From NCBI GenBank assembly GCA_039029915.1, contig JBCCFD010000184.1:1-14026 (forward strand): DNA of 14,026 nt. The letters are read 5' to 3'. Positions 7,760-13,943 of this stretch are shown here, in pieces. The notes beneath the pieces were generated by a model. That model ran no database searches. It worked only from the letters and a program-made list of their open reading frames with translations, and was not told the DNA's origin. Position 1 is the stretch's first letter, and every line of letters starts with the position of its first letter. The DNA is from QQUD01 sp039029915. GTDB lineage: Bacteria > Chloroflexota > Anaerolineae > Promineifilales > Promineifilaceae. Made by a program: the position numbers and the translations under genes.

Positions 7760-9277
7760 TTATTCTCTTGCTAGTAAATCTTCCGGACTAAAAATCGTGC
7801 TGCCCTTATCTGCACACGCTTCTGCTTGTGGTTCATACTGTTCAATTGAGAACGGAGCCGCTTCAGCAGATACAAATTGAGGGTTAATTTCTTCTCCAAT
7901 GGTGATACCGGTGGTGTCCCACTGGCAGTTATTTGCTGCGATTGGCTCGCTGTTTGGAATATTGATGTGGCCACCAAGAAAGATGCTATTCTCGATGGTG
8001 ATTTCAGCTCCTTTGAACGTAATGGCGTTGAAGGCAGAATTATTGCTGATAACCGTTACCTGATTAAATGACCACTCTTTCACATCCAATGTGGCGGTGC
8101 TGTGGGCACTTAGGTTGTTTTCAGCTCCCTTCAAAATCAGCACATTGTTGAAAGAAACCTTATTCACATTTACCACTTTGTCCCCAAAAATGATGGTGTT
8201 CGTAAATCCCGGCCCTAAAACAGAATCCTCAATATTGATGTTTTCAACGACTTCTCCGCCGTAAATTTGAAAGGCATCGGTGTGGGTACAGTAGTTGGAT
8301 GACTGTTCAGTAACCTCGGGATGGGGGATGCTGTTGTACATCCATGATTCTGAAATGGTGATGCTGTCTAAGGTTTCACCGCCGCTTTGGATGGCGTCGT
8401 GACCATTATCGTGAATGATGAGGCGCTGTAGCTGATGATTGGTGCCGTCGAGCGTAATCCCTGTACCGTTCGGAATCCAGGATTCTTCAAATTTGGCAAA
8501 CCCATTGTTGTAGATTTCCATATTGCGCAGGGTGATATGATCGGTGTTGGGGTCAAAGTCAATGCCGTGAACCTCTGCTTCGTGAATGACGATACCGCGC
8601 CATTTACCGCCGTCGATGATTAGCCAGGAAACATTTTCTAGCAGAATACCATCTCTTAGCCCATCAGACTCTACTTCTACAAAGTCATCTTGGAAACAAT
8701 AGGGCAACTCATAAGCTCGACCGCCAGCAATGATAACTTGACCATTACGGCCGTTTTCTTCTGCTACCTGAATTCGAATGGGGGCCCCTTCTTCCCCACT
8801 CGCTTTGGGCGTTAGGGTCGTTTCATAAACCATTTGCTCATCACCGCCATCGAGCAGAATTAAATCGGCAGGCTCAATTTGGGCCCAATCGATTTGATCA
8901 AGTTCAGACCAAGCAGTTTCCCAGCTTAAACCGTCTTCATTGCTGCCGCTGGGTGAAACATAAAATGTTTGGCGGGGAACGGCCGTTGGTTCGGTGGTTG
9001 GTAATGGTGTTTCGGTTGGGGGCGGCGTTTCAGTAGGAACGGCCGTATTCGTAGGGCTTGGGGTGTTGGTCGGATTGGGTGTATTTGTCGGATCAGGGGT
9101 GTTGGTCGGAGAAACGGCCGTTGGTGTGGGTTCTTCTTCTGCAGATTCCAAGGCGATCTCAACGGTGGGTTCAGCATCGGTTTCTGGCGCTGGCTCCTCA
9201 CCGCAGCCAACAATAAAAATCAAACTTGCCATTAAAACCAATACAATCTTCAAAATACGGGGGGCGCTTACAATCAT
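7760..9277 (-). CDS. Right-handed beta-helix lipoprotein with Pro/Thr linker
   Basis: 505 residues from ATG 9277. The N-terminus has Arg/Lys, then a hydrophobic stretch ending in the lipobox IVGC (Cys25), so it should be a lipid-anchored exported protein. Residues about 50-101 are a linker of PTNTPx/PTETPx units. From about residue 105 (FYVSPSGSNEDGLSWETAW) runs a long repetitive beta domain with parallel beta-helix signatures such as IHDNGHDAIQS, EDSVLGPGFTNTII and a conserved YCTHTDAFQI. The fold is used by polysaccharide lyases, epimerases and glycan-binding proteins; which applies here I cannot tell. A TTG at 9304 could add nine residues, but the ATG has a GAG-type ribosome site and gives a normal signal peptide. 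It is the paralogue of the next gene upstream (9573-11264). Confidence 0.8.
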   Translation of the reverse strand: MIVSAPRILKIVLVLMASLIFIVGCGEEPAPETDAEPTVEIALESAEEEPTPTAVSPTNTPDPTNTPNPTNTPSPTNTAVPTETPPPTETPLPTTEPTAVPRQTFYVSPSGSNEDGLSWETAWSELDQIDWAQIEPADLILLDGGDEQMVYETTLTPKASGEEGAPIRIQVAEENGRNGQVIIAGGRAYELPYCFQDDFVEVESDGLRDGILLENVSWLIIDGGKWRGIVIHEAEVHGIDFDPNTDHITLRNMEIYNNGFAKFEESWIPNGTGITLDGTNHQLQRLIIHDNGHDAIQSGGETLDSITISESWMYNSIPHPEVTEQSSNYCTHTDAFQIYGGEVVENINIEDSVLGPGFTNTIIFGDKVVNVNKVSFNNVLILKGAENNLSAHSTATLDVKEWSFNQVTVISNNSAFNAITFKGAEITIENSIFLGGHINIPNSEPIAANNCQWDTTGITIGEEINPQFVSAEAAPFSIEQYEPQAEACADKGSTIFSPEDLLARE

Positions 9278-9349
9278 AACAATCTCGTCTAATTTAGTTA
9301 CCAATTTGCCAGATCATTATGCGTCTTTTTTCCCGCAATCATTCTTACA

Positions 9350-9393
9350 AAGCAAAAAGGGGCTGAGAACTCTAACCACATTCTCTGCCCCTT
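9350..9393 (-). terminator. Intrinsic terminator after the upstream beta-helix gene
   Basis: On the minus strand a stem AAGGGGC/GCCCCTT (9387-9393 with 9357-9363), extended across one T/T mismatch by GAGAA/TTCTC, closes an 11-base loop and is followed by TTTTTGCTTT. It lies downstream of the gene ending at 9573 and before the ATG at 9277, so the two paralogues are probably separate transcripts. Confidence 0.72.
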
Positions 9394-9410
9394 CATCACT
9401 CATTTTTGAT

Positions 9411-9447
9411 GGAGATTAAGAGATTAAAAATAAATCTCCTAATCTCT
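9411..9447. repeat. Inverted short repeats of the AATCTCC family
   Basis: GGAGATT (9411-9417) is complementary to AATCTCC (9433-9439), and AGAGATTA (9419-9426) to TAATCTCT (9440-9447). The pairings interleave, so only one stem can form at a time. The units resemble the NARTCCC heptads before cobQ. Confidence 0.55.
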
Positions 9448-9448
9448 A

Positions 9449-9566
9449 ATTAAGTGTTCCGAAGTTTTTAATTTGAAAACCCAGGTAGATAAAAGCTTCG
9501 GAACCTCGAGGAAACGAAGTTTATAGCCTTCGTTTTATTCAAAACAGGAACTTCGTTTCACTTAAC
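9449..9566 (-). repeat. 118-bp inverted-dimer element, copy 1
   Basis: Read on the minus strand it begins GTTAAGTGAAACGAAGTT and ends CTTCGGAACACTTAAT, with CCTCGAGG at the exact centre. It differs from copy 3 at 8 of 118 positions (my count). It starts six bases after the stop codon of the minus-strand beta-helix gene (stop 9573-9575), in the same orientation relative to that gene as copy 3 has to its own upstream gene. Confidence 0.9.
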
Positions 9567-9572
9567 TAATCC

Positions 9573-11264
9573 TTACTGATTATCAGGCAAAGCCATCAAA
9601 TCATCAATCGACGTAATAGACGAGCCGCTAGTGGCACAGGCACGTTCATTAACCGCATAGTTACCATCGGTAAACGCTTCCGGTGAGGCGGAGGTAAATT
9701 GTGGGTTCGTGTCAACACCAATGTCGATTCCGGTCGTGTCCCACTGGCAGTTATTACCAAAGGCTGGTGAGGTATTAGGGATGTTAATGTGGCTACCTAC
9801 AAAAACACTATTGGTAATGGCCAGCTCACGCCCTTTGTATGTAATTGCGTTATAGGCCGTGTTCGGACCATAAACAGTTACGTTTGAAATGTTCCAATTG
9901 TTGACTGAGGTTGTAGCAGTGCTGTGGGCGCTGATGCTATTTTCGGCGCTTTTTAAGATAAGCACATTGTTAATGGTCACATTATTCACATCTACGTTTT
10001 TATCACCCAATAAGATAGTGTTGGTAAAGCCAGGGCCAAGCACTGAATCTTCAATGTTAATGCCGCTCACAACGCCACCGTCAAAAATTTGGAGCGCATC
10101 GCTGTGTGTACAATAGTTGTAGGATTGATCGATATTTGGATGTTGACGGCCGTTATAGAACCACGATTCGCGAATCGTAAAGTTGCTAACATTGGCGCCA
10201 TTACTTTGAATCGCATCTTGACCGTTGTCATGAATAATGGTGCGCTCAACGGTGTGGTTTGAACCTTCCAAACGAATCCCTTTGGCATCTGAATAGTAGC
10301 CGCCACCGCTTTGTTTAACGGTACCGTTATCGTAAATTTCCATATGACGGAAGGTCAAATTATCGGTGTTTGAATAAAGGCGAATGCCATCACCGTTCAT
10401 GCCGTGAATAACAATTCCACGCCATTTTGTACCATCAATCGTGATCCACGAGACACCTTCAAATTTAGCGCCATTTGTGGTCAACCCATTTGGATTGTAC
10501 GAATAGCTGGTTTGGCCACAGTGAGGCAATGGCGTGCTGCGACCACCAAAGAAAATGGCTTGCCCATTACGGCCGTTTTCACCAGCTAGCTGAATGCGAA
10601 TTGGTTCTGCGGCTGTCCCGCTGGCAGTTGGTTGCAATGTGGTGCGGTACGTCATACTTTCGGCACCACCGTCAATCAAAAGGGTGTCACCCGGTTGGAA
10701 CTTTGACCAATCAACTTGGTTTAATTCATTCCAAGCAGACTCCCAAGATAAACCATCGCTATTGTTGCCTAATTTTGAAACATAAAACGCACGACCCGTA
10801 ATAGGAGGTTGCTCAGGAGGTACAGGCGGTTCCTCTGGTGGGGCTGGCGGTGGGATAACAGGCACCTCAGTCGGCTCGACAGGAATAACGGTTGGTTCAA
10901 TAGGGATTGCCGTTGGCTCGATGGGGATGGTGGTTGGTTCGACGGGAACGGCCGTTGGTTCAACAGGTAGCTCAGTCGGTTGAACAGGTGGCGTTTGGCC
11001 CGGTAAAGCGATACAGGTTAATTCCGTTTCGGTTCGTGAAATGCGGCTAATATTAAACCGGCGACCGTCACACTCTAGCATCACGGATTCACCACCGTGA
11101 ACCAGCATATCTGATTCTTGGGCAAACATGATCGATGTCAAAAAGAAGACAGACACCGCTACAATCAAAGTTGCCAAGTTAGTAACAATTATCGTTTTGA
11201 GGGAATAAGACGACGACTTGGGGCGCGTCGGCACAGCGCGACGCTTCACGGGTTGATTAATCAT
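9573..11264 (-). CDS. Membrane-anchored right-handed beta-helix protein with Pro-rich linker
   Basis: 563 residues from ATG 11264. A basic N-terminal tail (about 23 residues) precedes one hydrophobic helix (about 24-47) ending IMFAQES, either an uncleaved anchor or a signal peptide. A short two-Cys segment (MLECDGRRF to LTCIAL) follows, then a linker at about 89-155 of (V/I)EPTxxP heptapeptides and Pro-rich sequence. The beta-helix domain starts at about 159 (FYVSKLGNNSDGLSWESAW). It matches the neighbouring lipoprotein closely along its length, including ENGRNGQ, NYCTHSDALQI, EDSVLGPGFTNTI and CQWDTTGI, so the pair arose by duplication. A GTG at 11351 would add 29 residues but has no ribosome site; ATG 11264 has GGAG 11 bases upstream. 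Substrate and activity are unknown; a glycan is likely from the fold and the neighbouring operon. Confidence 0.8.
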   Translation of the reverse strand: MINQPVKRRAVPTRPKSSSYSLKTIIVTNLATLIVAVSVFFLTSIMFAQESDMLVHGGESVMLECDGRRFNISRISRTETELTCIALPGQTPPVQPTELPVEPTAVPVEPTTIPIEPTAIPIEPTVIPVEPTEVPVIPPPAPPEEPPVPPEQPPITGRAFYVSKLGNNSDGLSWESAWNELNQVDWSKFQPGDTLLIDGGAESMTYRTTLQPTASGTAAEPIRIQLAGENGRNGQAIFFGGRSTPLPHCGQTSYSYNPNGLTTNGAKFEGVSWITIDGTKWRGIVIHGMNGDGIRLYSNTDNLTFRHMEIYDNGTVKQSGGGYYSDAKGIRLEGSNHTVERTIIHDNGQDAIQSNGANVSNFTIRESWFYNGRQHPNIDQSYNYCTHSDALQIFDGGVVSGINIEDSVLGPGFTNTILLGDKNVDVNNVTINNVLILKSAENSISAHSTATTSVNNWNISNVTVYGPNTAYNAITYKGRELAITNSVFVGSHINIPNTSPAFGNNCQWDTTGIDIGVDTNPQFTSASPEAFTDGNYAVNERACATSGSSITSIDDLMALPDNQ

Positions 11265-11555
11265 TTTGTATTCTGCTCCAATACATTTGTGACTCAGTTC
11301 GTTCTGCTCATGAACAACTGACCCACCGCTTCTTCTTTGGCCGCTCTTCACATTTACGGCCGTTATTTACCAATACATTACACAGCATCCGGTTGCTTAG
11401 GCCGGCGCACTAGCTATTCATGTAGTTGACGGAATGTTTTCTGAAAAATCAGATCCGAAACCTGTCAATTATCAAGTAAATCATAACAATTTACTGCGGT
11501 ATTTTTTAATACCCTTTTGTGATTTATTCAACTACTCAGAAATTTAGTTTGGTTT

Positions 11556-11601
11556 TTGCCAAGAGTCTGCTCACTCTTTATGGCAAGCGTGAAGATACGC
11601 T
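11556..11601. promoter_or_regulatory. Two adjacent hairpins in the divergent spacer
   Basis: The first is TTGCCA (11556-11561) with TGGCAA (11581-11586), enclosing AGAGT (11562-11566) with ACTCT (11573-11577) around CTGCTC. The second is AGCGT (11586-11590) with ACGCT (11597-11601). Neither is followed by a T-run on the plus strand, so an operator or RNA structure fits better than a terminator. Confidence 0.4.
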
Positions 11602-11701
11602 AACTATAGACAGAGACCTGTCAACTTGATATAGGAAAAACGTCACAAAAAGATTAATGATTGGTCTATACTACTGTCGATTCTGGCAGTTCTCGATCGT
11701 C

Positions 11702-11819
11702 GTTAAGTGAAAGGAAGTTAAAGCCTTGAAGAAAACAACGGCTGCACGCTTCGTTTCCTTGAGGTTCCGAAGCGTTGATCTAACAAGGTTTTCATTTTAG
11801 AAGCTTCGGAACATTTAAA
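11702..11819 (+). repeat. 118-bp inverted-dimer element, copy 2 (diverged)
   Basis: It starts GTTAAGTGAAAGGAAGTT and ends GCTTCGGAACATTTAAA. The length is exactly 118, with the centre at 11760/11761. I count about 95 of 118 positions identical to copy 3. Its right hairpin has a perfect 10-base stem (GTTCCGAAGC/GCTTCGGAAC), while the left stem has a G-G mismatch and the right end is eroded. It lies 49 bases upstream of the YCII gene. Confidence 0.85.
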
Positions 11820-11854
11820 GTAGAAGTTCGCAAAAAACATTTTTCAAACACCAT

Positions 11855-11860
11855 AAGGAG
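11855..11860 (+). promoter_or_regulatory. Strong Shine-Dalgarno for the YCII gene
   Basis: AAGGAG lies eight bases before the ATG at 11869. It is the strongest ribosome binding site in the window and fixes the start. Confidence 0.8.
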
Positions 11861-11868
11861 AAAATCAT

Positions 11869-12177
11869 ATGACAAATTATGTACTTATTTATACCGGTGG
11901 CACCATTCCAGAAAGTGAAGAAGAACAACAAGCCGTCATGGCCGCTTGGGGCGCGTGGTATGGACAAATGGGCGAAGCGGTTGTTGATGGCGGCAATCCG
12001 TTCAATCAATCTAAAAAGGTGAGCGCAGGTGGTGCAATCAGTGACGACGCCCTTCCAATTACGGGGTATACTGTGATTTCAGCTGACTCACTTGATGATG
12101 CTGTTGCCAAAGTAAAAGACCACCCGCACACAAAACATGGTGGTCAAGTTTCAGTTTATCAAACGTTCCAAATGTAG
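11869..12177 (+). CDS. YCII-related domain protein
   Basis: 102 residues, a full-length single-domain protein of the YCII-related (YciI/DGPF, dimeric alpha-beta barrel) superfamily. Typical features are the N-terminal YVLIYTGG strand, MAAWGAWYGQMGEAVVDGGNPF, ITGYTVISADSLDDAVAKV and a central HP pair (KDHPHTKHGG). Members are small cytoplasmic proteins, mostly of unknown function; some are linked to sigma factors or ring-cleavage chemistry, and nothing here points to either. A strong AAGGAG fixes the start. The gene is flanked by two copies of the 118-bp element in direct orientation (11702-11819 and 12177-12294). The last base of its TAG stop is the first base of copy 3. Confidence 0.82.
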   Translation: MTNYVLIYTGGTIPESEEEQQAVMAAWGAWYGQMGEAVVDGGNPFNQSKKVSAGGAISDDALPITGYTVISADSLDDAVAKVKDHPHTKHGGQVSVYQTFQM

Positions 12178-12294
12178 TTAAGTGAAACGAAGTTCTTGCT
12201 TTGAATAAAACGCCGGCTTTAAACTTCGTTTCCTCGAGGTTCCGAAGCTTTTATCTAGCTGGGTTTTCAAATTAGAAACTTCGGAACACTTAAC
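12177..12294 (+). repeat. 118-bp inverted-dimer element, copy 3
   Basis: It starts GTTAAGTGAAACGAAGTT and ends ACTTCGGAACACTTAAC, with an 8-base perfect terminal inverted repeat GTTAAGTG/CACTTAAC. The centre CCTCGAGG (12232-12239) divides it into two 59-base halves. Left arm: AAACGAAGTT pairs with AACTTCGTTT. Right arm: GTTCCGAAG pairs with CTTCGGAAC. There is no target-site duplication. It overlaps the stop codon of the YCII gene by one base. Confidence 0.92.
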
Positions 12295-12303
12295 TGGCTC
12301 TTT

Positions 12304-12340
12304 TTGGTGCGGTTGATAACGCTGATATTAGCCGCACCAA
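12304..12340 (+). promoter_or_regulatory. 9-bp perfect stem-loop upstream of an unrecognised gene
   Basis: TTGGTGCGG (12304-12312) pairs perfectly with CCGCACCAA (12332-12340) around a 19-base loop. It ends 11 bases before the ATG at 12352. No T-run follows, so it is more likely a 5' leader structure or an operator than a terminator. Its presence argues against a TTG start at 12304. Confidence 0.55.
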
Positions 12341-12351
12341 CCATTCAATTT

Positions 12352-12933
12352 ATGCCAAAACGACGCAAGCCGGAAAAACGGCCGTTTTCCCTCCCCGACG
12401 AATACAGCTTTCTCATCCCCATTTTGGATGAATTTCAAGCCGACGAAGCCAGTTTAAACGGAAAGCAGTTTTTGGCACTCCCCCAACCAAGACAACAACA
12501 TTACTTTGCAGTCAAAAAGCAATTAATTGAACTTCCGATTGAGTCTGCTTTAAAATTATCAACGCTTTATAAGCAATATCCCGTCAAAAAATACGCCGAA
12601 ACCCAAAGAATCCATCTCTTTTTTAGCCAGCTTTCCCAATGGCAGGAAGCACCCGTATTAGACAATCTGCCTAAAGCATTAAGTTACCTAGCCAAGCCAG
12701 CTAGAGATTACGATTTGTGGGACGAGGCAGGAGTCGACTCATTTTTTCACGAAGCAGCAACTGAAGCGGATAAGGTGGATTTAGAAAATTTAGCGTCCCG
12801 ATTTACAGCCCATCAACATTCGTCCTTAGCAACACAATTCCTCGAGAAGCATCCCCCCTTCTTTTTTCACGAAGCGATGCTTTTGAAAAACCTGCTCGCG
12901 ATATTAGATTTAATTAGAAAATCTGGGCAATAG
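12352..12933 (+). CDS. Unrecognised 193-aa protein
   Basis: I do not recognise a family. From ATG 12352 the protein has a very basic N-terminus (MPKRRKPEKRPFSLPDEY) followed by a sequence that looks mainly alpha-helical, with many Leu, Gln, Ala and Lys residues and no signal peptide or membrane segment. FFHEA appears twice (in DSFFHEAATEADKV and in PFFFHEAMLLKNLL), perhaps a degenerate internal repeat. An upstream in-frame TTG (12304) would add 16 residues, but it lies inside a stem-loop. No clear ribosome site precedes the ATG, so the start is uncertain. The frame stays open for 193 codons and no rival frame is long here. It may be transcribed with the YCII gene across the 118-bp element, or on its own. 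Confidence 0.65.
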   Translation: MPKRRKPEKRPFSLPDEYSFLIPILDEFQADEASLNGKQFLALPQPRQQHYFAVKKQLIELPIESALKLSTLYKQYPVKKYAETQRIHLFFSQLSQWQEAPVLDNLPKALSYLAKPARDYDLWDEAGVDSFFHEAATEADKVDLENLASRFTAHQHSSLATQFLEKHPPFFFHEAMLLKNLLAILDLIRKSGQ

Positions 12934-13120
12934 CGGTGTAACGAGACTCAATTGCAATGCTGTGTTGAGCAATACGGCCGTTTTGCACGTCCTGATTGCC
13001 AAGAAAAGTGGCGCGTTAGGACGCTTACCACAGCACCCTAGAAAATCTAACCACAGCTCGGATTCCTAGAGAGAATTTCTTTACCAGCTTGCCCACAGGA
13101 TAACAGCCGTTCTACTCCAG
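12934..13120. other. Convergent spacer
   Basis: 187 bases between convergent genes. It contains ACGGCCGT at 12974-12981 and a weak hairpin ACTCC/GGAGT over the end of the minus-strand gene (about 13114-13130). I see no clear terminator and no RNA gene. Confidence 0.4.
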
Positions 13121-13702
13121 CTAAGGGAGTTCCACACCGATTAACAAAAATTGAAGCTCTACGACCATTGTTGCTAATCCATGACTCAACTCTTCACCTT
13201 CAACTATTAAGACTATAATATATTTTTGACTGGCAGGTTCAAAAACTTTGATAATAGCATCATGATCTATTTCATGTTCTTCCCCTTCATAAAAACTATG
13301 CATTTCTTCAAAACGAATGTAAGTATTGAATAATCTATTTAATGAATCGGCTATTTCAGGACTTTCACGATCAATTACAGTCCCATCCTCCAATACGAGC
13401 TCTCCGTTGTTCAGAAAATCAAACTTATCTGGTAAATCTTCTGCACCAAAGGCTGAGGATGTTCGCTCAAATTGAATGACAGGAAACACTTCACCAACAA
13501 ACTCATCAAACTCATCAACTTCAACACTGAGCGAACCTAGTTCTTGAACGGTTTTAGTAATTTCAATCGAGACGCTCTCAGCCTCAACCCATTCTATTTC
13601 AGGTTGGGGTGAACTATCTTCTTGTGAAATTTCATTTGCACATGCGGCTGTAAAAATGATGCAGCTTAATAAAATACAGTAAAGTAAAAAATTTGGTTTC
13701 AT
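13121..13702 (-). CDS. Small acidic lipoprotein of unknown function
   Basis: 193 residues. The N-terminus is a classic lipoprotein signal: MKPN, a hydrophobic core, then the lipobox TAAC with Cys21. The mature part is strongly acidic (many Glu and Asp, with runs such as VEVDEFDEFVGEV and YEGEEHEIDHD), with alternating beta/helix character and no motif I recognise. It should be anchored on the outer face of the membrane. Only a weak GAAG ribosome-site candidate precedes the ATG. It is oriented opposite to the gene at 12352 and converges on it across a 187-bp spacer holding an ACGGCCGT word. A TTGACAGGT motif lies about 75 bases upstream on the coding strand, but no matching -10 is evident. Confidence 0.75.
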   Translation of the reverse strand: MKPNFLLYCILLSCIIFTAACANEISQEDSSPQPEIEWVEAESVSIEITKTVQELGSLSVEVDEFDEFVGEVFPVIQFERTSSAFGAEDLPDKFDFLNNGELVLEDGTVIDRESPEIADSLNRLFNTYIRFEEMHSFYEGEEHEIDHDAIIKVFEPASQKYIIVLIVEGEELSHGLATMVVELQFLLIGVELP

Positions 13703-13761
13703 GCGTGAATCTTCTATTTGAAGTTACCTGTGCCTAGCACTAGCAAGGTCTTCCTAACAGG

Positions 13762-13786
13762 CTATAGTCAGCCTCCCACCTGTCAA
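13762..13786 (-). repeat. CTATAG...ACCTGTCAA motif (second copy at 11604-11624)
   Basis: On the plus strand both sites read CTATAG, a short variable spacer containing CAG, then ACCTGTCAA; the spacer is four bases longer here. A third ACCTGTCAA lies at 11460-11468. All three are intergenic and read TTGACAGGT on the minus strand. Confidence 0.5.
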
Positions 13787-13897
13787 ACAAAACAATTAAT
13801 TGCACAGCAACGGCCGTTCCCTAAAAAAATTACAAATCACCGTTCAAAACTTACCCTTTTCACAAACTCAGGACGTAAATTATTCAATCTCCTAGTC

Positions 13898-13943
13898 TCC
13901 CAATCCTGCCACAAGCGCAGGACAAGTTACCCAATTACCCAAT
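13898..13943 (-). repeat. ~45-bp 3'-end repeat, copy B
   Basis: It is the inverted counterpart of 1584-1628: on the minus strand ATTGGGTAATTGGGTAAC, TTGTCCTGCGCTTGTGG, CAGGATTGGGA. It overlaps the stop codon of the gene entering from the right edge, as copy A abuts the cobC stop. Adjacent CTCCTAGTCTCCCAATCC (from 13889) belongs to the heptad family. Confidence 0.75.

Larger units (their letters stand above)
11265..11868. other. 600-bp divergent intergenic region
   Basis: The region separates the minus-strand beta-helix gene from the plus-strand YCII gene. It holds one ACGGCCGT word (11356-11363), two copies of ACCTGTCAA (11460-11468 and 11616-11624), two adjacent hairpins (11556-11601), a possible -10 box TATACT (11667-11672) without a good -35, and copy 2 of the 118-bp element (11702-11819). 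No ORF here shows coding character. Promoters for both flanking genes must lie here, but I cannot place them firmly. Confidence 0.5.
194..13817. repeat. Dispersed octamer palindrome ACGGCCGT, 22 sites
   Basis: Exact sites start at 194, 767, 1111, 1236, 2673, 3087, 3707, 4531, 6665, 6769, 7087, 8747, 8979, 9039, 9114, 10146, 10569, 10948, 11356, 12378, 12974 and 13810. Many extend to AACGGCCGTT. One-base variants (for example near 110, 1413, 1860 and 5299) look like eroded copies. Nineteen sites lie in genes and three in spacers. Confidence 0.9.

Noticed and set aside
8994..9419. 141-aa plus-strand ORF rich in Gly and Val
   Set aside because: It is the antisense of the Pro/Thr linker and signal region of the lipoprotein gene; the GVxVG pattern is the complement of the PTNTP codons.
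10475..10801. 108-aa plus-strand ORF
   Set aside because: Antisense to the conserved beta-helix domain; no domain character.
11667..11672. Promoter with TATACT -10 box for the YCII gene
   Set aside because: No acceptable -35 box is found at 16-18 bases upstream; kept only as a note in the spacer description.
12177..12294. Integron attC site behind the YCII gene cassette
   Set aside because: The ends fit GTTRRRY and RYYYAAC, but in the inverse order (GTT outermost left, AAC outermost right), opposite to attC; no integrase is visible and the sites are not all after cassettes.
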